Shown: positions 37,030 through 48,489 of the stretch, one piece after another
How the letters are laid out: every line of letters begins with the position of its first letter
How positions within the stretch are numbered: position 1 is the first letter of the stretch
Assembly: GCA_030062745.1 (NCBI GenBank)
Contig: CP099845.1
Coordinates: 15,354,903 to 15,418,902, forward strand
DNA: 64,000 nucleotides
Source: Capitulum mitella
Taxonomy: Eukaryota > Arthropoda > Thecostraca > Pollicipedomorpha > Pollicipedidae
Direction: 5' to 3'
Position numbers and translations under genes: made by a program
Notes under the pieces: model-generated
Database searches by the model: none
Told to the model about the DNA's origin: nothing
What the model saw: only the letters and a program-made list of their open reading frames with translations

Positions 37030-37525
37030 AGTGTCGCATATAGATTTGCTTGTCTGGCTTGAACGATGGGGAAGGTCAGCGGTAGCCACTTTTATCGTTC
37101 GCAGTGCAGATCAGTTCGACTGCCATCATCCATGTGACCTAGCATGACCTCTAATGTTGACGTGCCACTGTTTTATATCCTTTTGGTTATCGTATCCTAT
37201 GTAAATCCAAATAACCCGTGCCGTATTGGCGAATATTATCAAAAAACGAACCATGTTCGTGCCACCGCCCGAAAAGGCGAAAACATGCATGCAAGGGTTC
37301 GCGTATGACGTGACTGTGTCTGTATGATGTGATCTGTATATGTCTATGAGTATGACTATATCTCCATGACCAGACCTATCATGGGAATGGTTTTGATTCC
37401 AAAATATGTGGGATTGATGGGTAAAGAGTTGCGAAAAGTTTGGTTGGATTGGCTCTTATGGTTCAAGAGTTCTTTTCAGAAAATCGAGAGGGTGCCCTAT
37501 TTGACATGTTCCAGGTAGTGCCGGA
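37030..37525 (+). repeat. Family D dispersed repeat, copy 2
   Basis: Second copy of the 10,325-10,800 repeat in the same orientation, with the same landmark order. It carries an additional stretch of TGTGTCTGTATGATG-type text (about 37,314-37,360) that repeats TATGA/TCTGTAT words and is absent from the first copy. Confidence 0.75.
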
Positions 37526-37886
37526 TTAAAGCAGCAAAATTTTTGTTTTTTTGCGAAATTCATCATTCCAGCTAAAAAACGAAGTAGGTTTAACTGCGTG
37601 TGTTCTTCCATGTGTCCCTGGCATTTTTACGACTCGTCACCAGCCTACACCATTATTGACGTGGATTTTGACCTAAATCCGAACAGAAGAGTTTTGGGAC
37701 CCCTTCCTTTCAAAGTACTCATTTTTGTGATTTTTTCTCGTTTTGTAAGTCTTCGCATTTTTGAAATTTTGGTACGTCGAGCCCCAAATTCAGAATCACC
37801 GACCTCGAAAATGTCATTAGTAGTCACGTGTGTTCAAAAATACTCTTAAACTTGTTGCTTAAAATAGCTAAATGTACCGTCTTTGA

Positions 37887-38840
37887 CCCGCGACCGACGG
37901 ACAGTCGGCACCATGCATGCATGACTGGGGAGGGGGCGATTGACCGCCCCCCGTCTAACTCGCCAACGGTAGGTCGCACGATAACAAAAAGACAACATAA
38001 CATAAAGACAAACATACGGTTGGAAAGTTCATGACGGAACTGACCTCATTTTTCGTATTTTTGGATAATATGTAAGGCATTTAAGTCCTATAGAATATGC
38101 ATGCTTTCTCATAGCCGTCTACATGAAACCGGAAAGAGGCCTACTTCTCCAGGGTTGTGGTCAATAATTCCTATGTAAAGGCCTCAACGAGTAGGTTAAA
38201 GTCTGCAGATGCCGATACACCTCTAATTTGTCTCATGTGTTCAGTACTTACGAGGCAACGTTGAATTTAAGACCTGCAATATTCGCGCCACTGCACCGCG
38301 GGCGCCGGTGCCGAACTTGGGATTGAATTAACGGGAACTAATTTTAGTGTTCTGTTATTTGGCGACGTATGCTTTGCCAAGTAATGTGTCTGGATGCTAG
38401 AAGTTCTTGTGATGGTTTTCCGTGCTTAAATTTTGAAAAGAAATTAGTAGGTATGAATCTGCACAATTGCCGGGACTTTATTCGCGGAGGCCTGTTTGTT
38501 TCCAAAATGCGCAGTTTTTTTTTAGCTTTTTAAGGCCTTGGTATTATTCGCAACTGTGAGGGCCAATTCTGTTATTTTCTATCTGTTCCACGTCATCCAT
38601 CGCTGATTTTGACGGCGGTGCATGTTGACTTAAAACGGCGGTTAGTAACCTGACCTCAGGTCAGTGGTTGGAGGCCATTGACACTTTGCCCAGTGATGTT
38701 CGTTGGATGCCTGTCCCACCCTCAAAATGTTATATAAGAATCTCGACAATTTCCGAAAAAAACGGCGACATGTCTTGAAAATGAGGTTGACTTTAGTCCA
38801 GTGACCCGGAAGCTTCCGAGAAATCTGAAATAGTAGATTT
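37887..38840 (+). mobile_element. Family A TTAA element, copy 6, right-truncated
   Basis: Begins TTGA then CCCGCGACCGACGG, one base from the expected TTAA. It carries the GTCGGCACCATGCATGCATG variant shared with copies 1 and 7. It then follows family A to GAAATAGTAGATTTG, where it stops abruptly against GC-rich DNA (GGAGAGCTCGGCC). The right third, including the terminal hairpin, is lost. Confidence 0.8.
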
Positions 38841-39004
38841 GGAGAGCTCGGCCGAGCGGCACTTTGATTAGTCTGGCCTGGCCGCCACTCGCAGTAGACA
38901 CCCGACAGAGCAACCTGTACACGCACGCACGGCCGCGGCACTGCCACGGCCGACAGCGGCACGCGATCGGTCTGGGCCGGGGTCGTCAGGGCCAACGGCT
39001 TCTG

Positions 39005-39330
39005 CTCTGGCGCTGTCGTAGTGGGATTACCTGACCAGCCTCCGTCCTGACGCTGTCATAGCGGGGTTACCTGACCAGCCTCCGTTCTGAAGCTGTCATA
39101 GCGAGATTACCTGACCAGCCTCCGTCCTGACGGTGTCATGGCGGGATTACCTGACCAGCTTCCGTTCTGGCGCTGTCATGGCGAGATTACCTGACCAGCC
39201 TCGTCTCGACTCTGTCACAAACAGGAGAATCACCTGGCCAGCTTCTGTCCTTGTACTGTCATAGAGAGCATGATCACCCTGCCATCCTCTGTTCTGGCAC
39301 TGTCGTAGACAGCAGGGTCATCTGACCGTC
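39005..39330. repeat. 40-bp minisatellite
   Basis: GGATTACCTGACCAGCCTCC recurs at about 39,023, 39,063, 39,103, 39,143 and 39,183, exactly 40 bp apart. It is followed by two or three degenerate units to about 39,330. The spacer reads GTTCTGACGCTGTCATAGCG. Confidence 0.9.
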
Positions 39331-41258
39331 CATGACCTGACTGTCATTTCCAGAAGTCATCTGACAATGCACTATCCTGTACTGGCATGTGCGGAGAGAG
39401 CGCATGATCAGCCGTTCGTACGGGCTGCGAGAACGCTCGAGGGCGACTGACTGCATGTCTGCTCGGACAGTTCAGCTTAGCCGCCGCCGTGGTATCGGGG
39501 CCTGCTGTGTAGGAAACCTCGACTCGTGTGGTGTTCTCGGCCGGTCATATTCAAGCGATTCGATACGGTGGTCATCAATGGCAGAGCGTGTAGTGGCCAC
39601 GTCATGGCAGGCACAGGGGTGCAAAAGGCCGTGATCATCTGTGAAATGTAGCGGTTACCGGAAAAGCCCAGAATGGTCGGCTGTTAACATGTCTTGCGGC
39701 GCATACGCGAGGAAACGGTTTAAACGCGCCGCTGGCATTGAGGTCAGGTGAAAGTGGCTCTGCTGCTGTTGTTGTCAGCGTTTTAACGGTGTTGGCGTTC
39801 GCGGCGCCGTGAGAGTCCGATTAATTCGTGTCGTGGGGTTGCTTTTCGGTAGAGAGACTGGAAATGCTTTGCATCGCAGTTGAGAGAGGAGGATTCTTTT
39901 GTTTTGCCGAAAGGTGGGATATAATAGTCGTCTTTTTGCTAATCTCAGCGGAAGCTTTCTGTTTTCGTCGAGGCGCTCCCAGGTAGGTGGTCACTGTGCA
40001 TTGAGACGTGTTTTGTGAGGCGGATTGTCTCTCTTATGGAAACTATGTATTTTTTTCCTGCATTGCTGAATGCAGTATTACGCGAAAAGTCGGGAAAAAA
40101 TGCTTTTGGCATTTGCCTAAAGTTGCGTAGCATGCTTTGCGTTTTCCATGGATGAATGGTCGGGCGCCGATCCCCCACACCTGAGGGACAAAATTATGTG
40201 AGGCTTGGGCGTCGGCCGAGTATGTGGCCTTGATGTGTTCTTTTTGGGGTCTGTTAGCAGAATATTTGTGTGCGGGTGAGCCCGTATGGCAGCTTGGTTC
40301 TCGTTGACCGTATACTGCGCTGTTTGTGGAGGGGGGGGGGATGTCACGGCTCGCCGCCCGGTCCTGCTGGGATCCGGGACATGGGGTCCGGGATTTGTAT
40401 CCATCGGCACCTGGCCGTCACCGGAGGCTGCGCGTCTGGGTCTGTATTTGTGTAGCAGTGATTTTCTGCATAGGGTGATACGATGCTTGTTGGCCACGTC
40501 GCTTGTGCCTCAGTCTTAGGTCTTTCATTCTGTCGTCGTACAAAGAATTGTCGCTTCACAAGTCCACGCTATATTGCGAGTTGCAGCCCTCGCGCAGTCA
40601 CACCGAGTGACAGTTCGCAGAGTAGCACAGTCACACATTGACACGAAGACAGAGCGAGATTACGCGCGGCGCGCTTTTTGTACGGCCTGTAGACGGAAGT
40701 GGTTGCCAAACGTGGTGAAATAATAACATTCTACCATTCAGAGCTTCGTACCGCCTATCGATTCCAAGAACTACCTAATTGCAGGTTGCTGCAATCGAGA
40801 CAGCCTTGAGAATTATAGCCGTAGAGTTCCAGTATAAGGAAACATGGAACAGAGGAATTTAACCGAAAACTTTGTTACAATTCATTGGAGCCTGGTCCTG
40901 TCCTGGCACACGTCTGAATCCATTGGCTGGTTACCGTGGCCTGGGACACGGGTCTGGGTCTGTTTCCGCCGGCAGGTAACCGTGGCCTGGGACACGGAGT
41001 CGGACGGAGCGGCCTCCGTACGGGGACGTTGGTAATCAGGGGGTGCGGCGCCAGCGCCTCCGGAAGCGGTCAGAATCTCTGTCATGTTCACACCGCTCGC
41101 CAGGGAGAGGAAGCGCCGGTGTGAACATGGCAAGACATGTTGGTATCTCCATATGTGACGCCGATCCTCGGCGTGATGTGCTGGGCCGGCAGCACGTCAG
41201 CGGCGCGGCTGGTGGAGAGCGCGGGGCTCTGCCGTCACTGCTGGGAATCATGTCAGTC
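39331..41258. other. GC-rich, no recognised gene
   Basis: No exon could be supported. GGCCTGGGACACGG occurs twice (about 40,938 and 40,984), and a short G-run lies at 40,329. Confidence 0.3.
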
Positions 41259-41690
41259 TCGGGACAGCGCAGACGGCACCAGAGGTGGACTGTATCGGAG
41301 AGAGGCCGGGTCGCCCGTCTCGGGACAGCGCAGACGGCACCAGAGGTGGACCGTATCGGAAAGAGGCCGGGTCGCCCGTCTCGGGACAGCGCAGACGGCA
41401 CCAGAGGTGGACTGTATCGGAGAGAGGCCGGGTCGCCCGTCTCGGGACAGCGCAGACGGCACCAGAGGTGGACTGTATCGGAAAGAGGCCGGGTCGCCCG
41501 TCTTGGGACAGCGCAGACGGCACCAGAGGTGGACTGTATCGGAAAGAGGCCGGGTCGCCCGTCTCGGGACAGCGCAGACGGCACCAGAGGTGGACTGTAT
41601 CGGAAAGAGGCCGGGTCGCCCGTCTCGGGACAGCGCAGACGGCACCAGAGGTGGACTGTACCGGAAAGAGGTCGGGTCGCCCCGCCCAGC
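41259..41690. repeat. 61-bp minisatellite, seven copies
   Basis: GGGACAGCGCAGACGGCACC recurs every 61 bp (41,261, 41,322, 41,383 and so on). Units are nearly identical, with G/A choices such as GGAGAGAGG versus GGAAAGAGG. Because 61 is not a multiple of three, every frame stays open and repeats with a 61-residue super-period. This produces six overlapping artefactual ORFs of up to about 300 residues. No gene is inferred. Confidence 0.95.
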
Positions 41691-41779
41691 TCAGTCGGTA
41701 GCCCGTACGCCGGACGTAGTGGCGATGTTTGTGCGGTGGGCGGTAACGGCTGGCGTCCGTATTGCTGGTGTCCGATGAC

Positions 41780-42325
41780 AGATGATGTATGACGCGGTGA
41801 CGACTGACGTGCAATGTTAGCGCCTCAGGTGTCTTGTGCAGGTGACATGTGACATGGCGACTGATGTCCTGCAGTCCGTTCCGTAGGTGACCGGTGCAGG
41901 TTGTGTGATGTAGTGACGACTGACGCCCTGTCTGTGCAGGTGTCCAGTGACAAGGTAATCTGTGACGTAGTGGCGACTGATGTCTTGCTGTCCGTGCCGT
42001 AGGTATCCGGTGCAGGTGATGTGTGACGTGGGGACGACTGACGTGCTGTCCGTGTCGTAAGCGTCCGGTGCAGGTAATGTGCGAGGTGGTGACGACTGAT
42101 GTCCTGCTGTCCGTGCCGCAGGTGTCCGGTGACAAGGTTATGTGTAAGGTGGTGATGACTGACGTCCTGTTGTCCGTGCCGTAAGTGTCTGGTGACAAGG
42201 TATTGTGTGAGTGGCGGCGACTGACGTGCTGTTGTCAGCGCCGCAAGTGTCCGGTGCAGGTGATTTGTGTCGTGGTGACGACTGACGTGCCGATGTCCGT
42301 GCCACAGGTGTCCGGTGACGGTGCC
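41780..42325. repeat. Second, diverged minisatellite of about 60 bp unit
   Basis: Imperfect units of GTGTCCGGTGCAGGT, GATGTGTGAC, GTGGTGACGACTGACGT and CCTGCTGTCCGTGCCGTAG repeat about nine times directly after the 61-bp array. The repeat sequence is unrelated to that array. Confidence 0.85.
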
Positions 42326-43565
42326 AGCTGATGTCCGACTGGGACGAGGCTGGAGTCGGGGCTTGACATGCCAACTGGTCAGCAGCTGACCTCGTCCGGC
42401 GGAAATCCTCAGGTATGCGCGACCTCCGACTGCGGCTCATTGCCGCGGCGGCGGCTGTGGCTGAGCTGGGCAGGGGCGATGTCAGGTCACGTCACGTCAC
42501 GAAAGTCTAGAAATGGCCAGCCAACCGGGCGACTGTTGCGGGATTACGTGAAACGTGACCGGTCCTCCCCGAACATAGTGTGCATCAGCCGGCCCCAGAA
42601 TAGGACAGATTCTCATGTCTTGGGATAGACAGACTGGGCTGGACGTCTCGGTGTTCTCGAGACCGGACGACCACGGCCTGCCCGCGATCGACGAGGTCTG
42701 CACAGCGGTGATACCTCCCATTGCGCACGCCTGGGCCGCCAATTACTCTGTATCTCTGATACGCTCTCCAATTCCCAACGGGTTACAGCTGACGTACAGT
42801 ACGCTCTCCATTTCCCAACGGGTTGCAACTGGCATACAGTGCGAGATGTAGCGTGTTGTTCTTTGTACCGGGTATGGATGGAGCCCGAGACGGTAGCGCC
42901 CCTGGCGGCCATCTGGTGAACCTGTACGGCCGGCCCGGTGTCCATGACGCGGCTGGACCGGGTCAGGGCCCCGTACAGTCGGCGGCCGGGCGTTCGGCTC
43001 GCCGCCGTCCCACTTCCGGTCCGCAGCGAGCGTGCAGGCGCGCGGCGCATGCGGCTGCAGGCGAAGCAGGTTGTCAGAGTGCGGCGCCGGCCGTCGCCGC
43101 CTGCCGCGCAGTGGGCCGGGCTGGACGGTACCGCGGCGCTGCGGTCGGCCCGTGGTCAGGGCCGGGCCGGACTTCGCTGGCCGGAACACGGGCCGTTTTG
43201 ATGAGCCGGTCAGTGGCCTGTAAGTTTATACCCCCACTGTTGTACAGCTGGTCACGCCGGCTATCGGACGGCGTGTAGCTGTACTGACCGGGGACCGCGC
43301 GGGCGTCCGGGGACGGCGCGTGATCCCTCAGAGGCCGTGATATGCATACGGCCGGGATCCGGTCGTCGGCCAGGCTCGGGCACCCCCACGGCTAGGTAGC
43401 ACTCGGTACCCGGGGCCGTCGCGTCCACGGCGTCTCGGTGACAGTGCGGCAGTCATAACGGGCCCGGCTGAGGCTGAACGAGGTTAAATGATGGGCACTG
43501 GTGGACTGTTTTGATCCCTTGATGGGCACTTACCTCTGCTGATCCGTGGTGAGCACCGTTAATAT
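42326..43565. other. Very GC-rich DNA, no recognised gene
   Basis: CGG/CCG-rich interval with stop-poor frames on both strands. A short local duplication (CTCTCCATTTCCCAACGGG at 42,763 and 42,804) is present. No splice-consistent exon was identified. Confidence 0.3.
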
Positions 43566-43569
43566 CTGC

Positions 43570-43815
43570 ACTTGCCCGAGATGCGGCCAAGTTCACTGGT
43601 CACTGGGCTGGTGTGGAACGACAGTCTGCTGGTCACAGGGCTGGTGTGGTGCGGCAGTCTGCTGGCCGCTGAGCTGGCGTGGTACGACAGTCCGCTGGTC
43701 ACTGGGCTTGGGTAGTGTGGCAGTCTGATGGTCACTGAGCTGGGGGGTACGACAGTGCTGGTCACTGGACAGGTGGGGTACGACAGTCTGCTGATCACTG
43801 GGCTGTTGCTGGTGG
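43570..43815. repeat. Minisatellite of about 35 bp
   Basis: GTCTGCTGGTCACTGGGCTG with GTGTGGTACGACA recurs about seven times with small length changes. Open frames on both strands follow the repeat. Confidence 0.85.
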
Positions 43816-45774
43816 GGTACGTGGCGGGATGGACGTGACCAGAAGGCGATCAGTGGTCGAAACGTTGCTTGCTGCTCCGGAGGCTCAGCTCCAACTAACG
43901 AGGGGGGGGGCATGCGGCTGTGGCGGCCCACTATGTCTTGTAGGTATATACTCGACCCGCTTCCGGACCCCAATATCTAACCGATCAAAGCAGCAAGGCG
44001 TGCTCTCTGACCGCCGATAACCTCCGATTTCTGTCAGTGATCGTGAATGTACCAGTCGTTGAAAAGCGACATAGGTAGCTCTGTGACTGGTCAGCGTACA
44101 ACTGTGACGTTCGCGTTACCGGGGCTGGACAGCTGTAGTCCACCTGAACAGTGTCCATTTACACCGGATCGTTGGTCGGGAACGGTGCTTTCTGTGCTGG
44201 TTGGGTCAGATCCAGGGCTGACATTGGCCCGGTCCAGATTAGTCTAGCTCAGCACGGGATCTGTTGCTCAGCTGGCCGGCCGAAGCCGCGGCAGCTGAGT
44301 CCTTCAAGGTCAACGGGAGGCCGCCGCCGCGGCGGCCAGGCCGAGTGCTGACCCGGCCAGCCGCCGTCAGTTGGGCCTCCGCTCCCGGTCGAGGCGGACG
44401 GCGGTGCTCTACGTCGCTCGTGCGCCGGTGTCGTGTGACCCCGTGTGAAAGTGAGACGCAGCGCGGCGGCCACGCCGTCCGCGGTGCACGAGCCAGGTAC
44501 GGCCGGGGCGGAGGCGAGCCTTACGTCAGCGGCGGCCGCTGGCCGGGCCCGTAGACCCCTGGGTCGTCGTTGCGCCAGTTTGCCACCCTGCGCGAACGCA
44601 GGTGGCTTGTAACGTCGCGAGTGGGCGCCAGCGCGTGTGACGTCAGAGGTCCGCCGTAAATCTGAGAGGTGCGCCGCCGCTTTGGTCGAGTGCCCGGCCG
44701 GCTGGTGGTTCGGAGATAGTCTTGCGCCAGCGTCGCGCACCTGTTCGGTGTTCAGACTCGACCGGACCAGCCTGTCATTGGTCTCCGGTGGCGGCGGGCC
44801 GCCGATGTCTGGGTCCGCTGGTGCCTGCTGTCTGCACTCTGCTAGCCGGGTGGGCTGCAGGCGCGGGCCACAGAGCGGGCGACAGGCGCCGCTATAGGGT
44901 CCCTGTGCGATGTGCGTGCCGTGGGGCGGACTCTGTTTCCCCAAGTGCCAGCTCGAGGGTGAGCTTCAGGGCCCCAGGTGCGGTGGTCGGCCATTTTCTG
45001 AGCCTCAGAAGGCGCCGGCTGGTGTGCCGACCCCCGCCGCCGCCGCTCCCAGTGGATGATGTCAGCGAATGATTCACGGCAGGCGCGCCGACGGTGGCGC
45101 TCGGCCCGGCTGATTGTCGTCTGCCGCGGGCATGCACCTTTACAGGCGGCGGCGTGTGCCGTGCCGTTGACAGCGGCTCGTTACAGTTAACGCGCCGTCT
45201 GATGACTGGAGCAAGTGTGAGCGCAAGGGCCATGTGGGGCCTGCCAGGCCAATGATTGGAAATGTTTTAGAGCGGGAATGTATGGCTTTGGCCATCGGGT
45301 CCTAAAAGTGCACAAAACTGGTACATAGAGAGCCCATTTTTACTGCAATGCACAACTTTTTTAGCGGGCTGTAAAAGTGTTCGTGGTTAGTGACGCAGCG
45401 TGATCAGCTTCTGCTGGCGCTCGCCACGCAGTTCGAGCCATGGTACCTCGCCCTTCGGGAATTATTTGAAATTGTGTCGAAAGGTTAAGCGCCATCACGC
45501 TAGTGTTCAGTTTTGAGGGATGCGAGCACTGCCGATCCAGCTGATAAAAGACGTCGGATCTGCGTCGTTTATTGCGTGTAAATGGGACGAACGCTTTGAT
45601 TTGGGGTTCTTTTGCGAACGCATGACCATTGTTATTGTGTGGCATTCAACCGTGTCATGTGGTTGACGTACGATTGTGGTTATCACCCGTCTTTATTGCC
45701 CATTTTGCCGCCTGCGCGCGAATTGGCCTGTGCTGATGCCCCGTGCTCGTGTAACGCCGTGTTTCTGTCCGCAG
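43816..45774. other. CpG-rich interval upstream of the first recognised exon
   Basis: 44,250-45,200 is extremely CG-rich, resembling a CpG-island or promoter-proximal segment. It lies directly 5' of the first recognised exon, so it could hold the promoter or 5' untranslated exon. No TATA box or initiator can be fixed. Stop-poor frames (for example 44,249-44,944 on the minus strand) look compositional. Confidence 0.3.
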
Positions 45775-46155
45775 GGCCCGCTGTTAGAGCCCCGGGCTGT
45801 GCACGACTACGCGACACTGCGGGACGCCGACCCGCGGTACATGTTCTACCAGCAGTACCACGGCTCCGGCTCGCCCGTGCCGCCGCCCTACCCGCCGCCG
45901 CCCTACTCAGCTGCGCCCTACCCGCATCTGTACCCGCACCAATACCCGCACCCGTACCCGGCCGTCATGGCGTACCCGCCGCCGTACTCGGCGCCGGCCG
46001 GGCCGTATGATTACGGTCCGTTACCGTCGTGCCCGCCGCAGGTCGGCGACAACAAATACACTCCACAGGAGTGGTCCTGCTTCTGCGAAAGCGCGCCGAA
46101 CTCCCGCAGTCAGCAGCAGCACCAGCAGCAGCAGCACCAGCAGCAGCAGCAGCAG
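45775..46155 (+). CDS. Exon 1 (first recognised) of an unidentified Pro/Tyr/Gln-rich protein
   Basis: Phase-0 exon of 127 codons between an acceptor (TTTCTGTCCGCAG) and a donor (CAG then GTGGGT). The protein starts GPLLEPRAVHDYATLRDADP, then RYMFYQQYHG. A proline/tyrosine low-complexity stretch follows (PPPYPPPPYSAAPYPHLYP and similar, residues about 36-85), then a short non-repetitive block, NKYTPQEWSCFCESAPNSR. It ends in a polyglutamine tract of CAG/CAC codons that runs right into the donor. Upstream exons probably exist because the exon starts in mid-protein. The next proposed exon is also phase 0, about 10 kb away. I do not recognise the family; the low-complexity composition suggests a scaffold or RNA-/membrane-associated protein, but that is only inference. 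Confidence 0.6.
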
Positions 46156-46947
46156 GTGGGTCAGACGACTGGTTCTGGATGTGGCAGGTCGGACGGTGCC
46201 TGGCTGAGTTGTCGACGGTTCATGCGATACCTGGCTCGAGGGCAAGAGGGCCAGACTGGTCATGGTTGTGCTGCAGGTTGACCAGGTGGCACGTAGCTCG
46301 GGAGCAGGTAGGACAGACGTTACACAGTTGATCCGGATACACAGCCGGGACGGAAACACATCCACAAAAATATATCCGCCCGGATCACGGTGCAAGCGAT
46401 TCAGCCTGCTGTCCCGTTGATTTGGCCGGACCGGCGCGACCGGCCGAGTCGTTTATCGGCCAGCACGTGGCCTCACGGCCGACAGGGACAGGCTATTTCG
46501 AGCGGCCGGCCGCCGGCTGGCAGCGACCGAGTGTTGGGTCCGCCGGTCTTGATGACACCGGCGGCGCTCTGCCAGGGTCCCAGCTGACCTGGCCGGAGCT
46601 ACCAGCCAGGCAGACCCGGCACTCGGCAGCCGTGAGCAGCTGGAGCCAGGCCACCGCGCCTGTGAACGTAACCGTCGCCCTTCGTAGCGTGGCAAGGGGC
46701 CGTGGCGTGAGCGCGCTGGCGGCTTTCGGTGATGGGTCGTGACGGGCCAGCGCCCGGCGACGGCCGCGTTATCAGCTGTCGACACCTGGAGGCGAGACCC
46801 CGGGCTGGCGAGCGGGCCGGGGCTCACATCGTGGAGGACGGTCGGAAACGGAGCGAAGTCAGACTGCGCAGCTCTCGGACTTTGCGCCATATTCAGAACT
46901 GTTGTGCCCAGGGTTTGATATTTTGTCTTTTTTTTTGGTGGAAAGCA

Positions 46948-47090
46948 GCACACACATTCGCGCACGTACACGCACGCACGAACGCACGCACCCACGCACG
47001 CACCCGCCCTCACCCCTTGCCCTACACACACGCGTACGCACGCACGCATATATGTATATATATACATGTATACACACGTGTATATATACC
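46948..47090. repeat. (ACGC)n / (TA)n low-complexity tract
   Basis: CACGCACGCACG-type tetramers from about 46,948 to 47,045 grade into TATATATACATGTATACACA. Confidence 0.9.
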
Positions 47091-47489
47091 TTCTGGTATA
47101 CTTGGACAGAGTATTTTCTTTGACACAAATTGTATTGAACACTAAGGCATACTTTGCTTTACGTAGCTTTTTGTTTTTTTATGTTCTGAACTCTATGTTT
47201 AAGTTCATCATTCAGTTTGTGTACAACTGAGCCGAATGTACACATTTAGTATGACATTGCTGTCGGTGGGTTTCATTTGACGTTTCGAATATAACACTAT
47301 CCATTTTCAAAATTACACAGCGACACTGCATTTCGATTACTCATAGGTTTGAAAATAAATCACAGTACATGTTCGCTCCTCGGTTGCGACACTTCCGCTA
47401 TACACGTCACAACACAGTTCTGAAAGGCGAAAAAACCCATACCTGCTTGTGCCCACGCCTTGTGTGTAATTATCCGAAGAGCTTCAGGG

Positions 47490-48235
47490 ATACTCCGGCG
47501 TTTATTTGTTTGTTTAATGCTGGGCTGAGTTGTTTGATGTATAATGCTTCGAGGATATGGCGTTTTCGTCGGTCAGTTGTAGACGTGATGTTTTCTGTGT
47601 GGTCTGTGAGCTGCTGTCTCGTGATGATGCTGCCGTGCATGTCCTACATGTGTGTCTTCGGTGCTCCGTCTTGCAAGTGCATGGTGCAAGTGCAAGTCTT
47701 GAGAGTGTTGTTGTATTCACACCAACGTAGTCCGAGTTATTATGAAGTATACAATCTTTATGTCGGCAGGTAAACTTGGTGGCACCAAGCTGACCTGCGC
47801 CAAAAGCGCACCAACTTACGTTGGTGCGCTTAAGGTGTCCGTGTTTCTTGGTGGTGTTGTTCTGCGTGATGAAGTGGCTGGTTTTCTTGTTCGTGTATGA
47901 TGAGCTTTAGTTGATGTTCTGCGTTGTTGCGTTTTATGCTAGTTTTCAGTATTCGACGGATGACTTTTTTCGTCTGTCTGATGAGCTGATGACATTTGGT
48001 TCCACAACAACGGTTGATGGGTCTTCGTTCGTTGTCTTGTCTTGTCTTGTCTTGGCTTGTGTTGTCCTTGTCTTCGTTCGGTCTGTTATCATGGTTTCTG
48101 TCCAGGGAAGTCTTGATCTCTTGGTCATTGGTCTTGTTGGAGTAGCCGTTGTTCCTCAGGGGCTGTTTCACTTGCTGAAGTTCTTCACATACTAGTCTTC
48201 AATTTGATTAGGTCTTAATTGCTTAATTGCCGCGA
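47490..48235 (-). pseudogene. Penelope-like element C-terminus with GIY-YIG endonuclease, frameshifted
   Basis: Minus-strand frames together resemble the connector and GIY-YIG nuclease of a Penelope-like element. One frame has a CRHKDC-type cysteine cluster and then SDYVGVNTTTLSRLAL (about 47,690-47,765), corresponding to the YIGxTxxTLsxRL motif. After a frameshift another frame gives MHLQDGAPKTHM (about 47,660-47,690), like the Hxx-G...H segment. It continues HTENITSTTDRRKRHILEAL and YIKQLSPALNKQ (about 47,510-47,590), matching the EALxIxxxxPxLNxQ end of the domain. At least one stop and one shift kill the reading frame. The RT part would lie toward 48,240 but is not recognisable. It may belong to the same clade as the RT scrap at 11 kb. 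Confidence 0.6.
47774..47831. repeat. Two adjacent hairpins in the Penelope-like remnant
   Basis: CTTGGTG-G-CACCAAG (7-bp stem) at about 47,775 is followed by AAGCGCACCAAC / GTTGGTGCGCTT, a 12-bp perfect stem with a 4-nt loop (47,804-47,815 and 47,820-47,831). Confidence 0.9.
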
Positions 48236-48304
48236 CATAAACCAGAACCAAAACCAAATGCCACATACAAATACCAAACAGCATAACCGTGGTTATGCCG
48301 GCGG

Positions 48305-48445
48305 GCGCGTGAGGTCAAGAATATCCGGACCTGGCGGCGGGGCGCCTAAGGTCAAGAATATCCGGGTCTGGCGGCGGAGCGCCTGAGGTCAAGAATGTCC
48401 GGACCTGGCGGCGGTGCGCCTGAGGCCGAGTATGCCTGGACCTGG
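48305..48445. repeat. About 38-bp minisatellite, four units
   Basis: AGGTCAAGAATATCCGG with ACCTGGCGGCGG recurs at about 48,313, 48,351 and 48,388, with a diverged fourth unit at about 48,424. It leads into a GC-rich stretch. Confidence 0.9.
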
Positions 48446-48489
48446 CGTCTGCTGAGGACGCCGGCGGGACGGCCGCGCCGTTCCCGTGT

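Noticed and set aside
41043..42198. Long overlapping ORFs (up to 316 codons) on both strands
   Set aside because: All are generated by a 61-bp minisatellite whose period is not a multiple of three, so every frame stays open; no motif or splice support.
44249..44944. 231-codon minus-strand ORF in CpG-rich DNA
   Set aside because: Composition keeps stops rare; amino-acid content is Arg/Ala/Pro-rich on both strands and no splice or motif evidence exists.
45395..45450. tRNA-like B box (CAGTTCGAGCC)
   Set aside because: No A box at the right distance and no foldable arms.
45676..45774. In-frame extension upstream of exon 1 as true protein start
   Set aside because: A good splice acceptor (TTTCTGTCCGCAG) lies at 45,774 and the upstream residues look non-coding.
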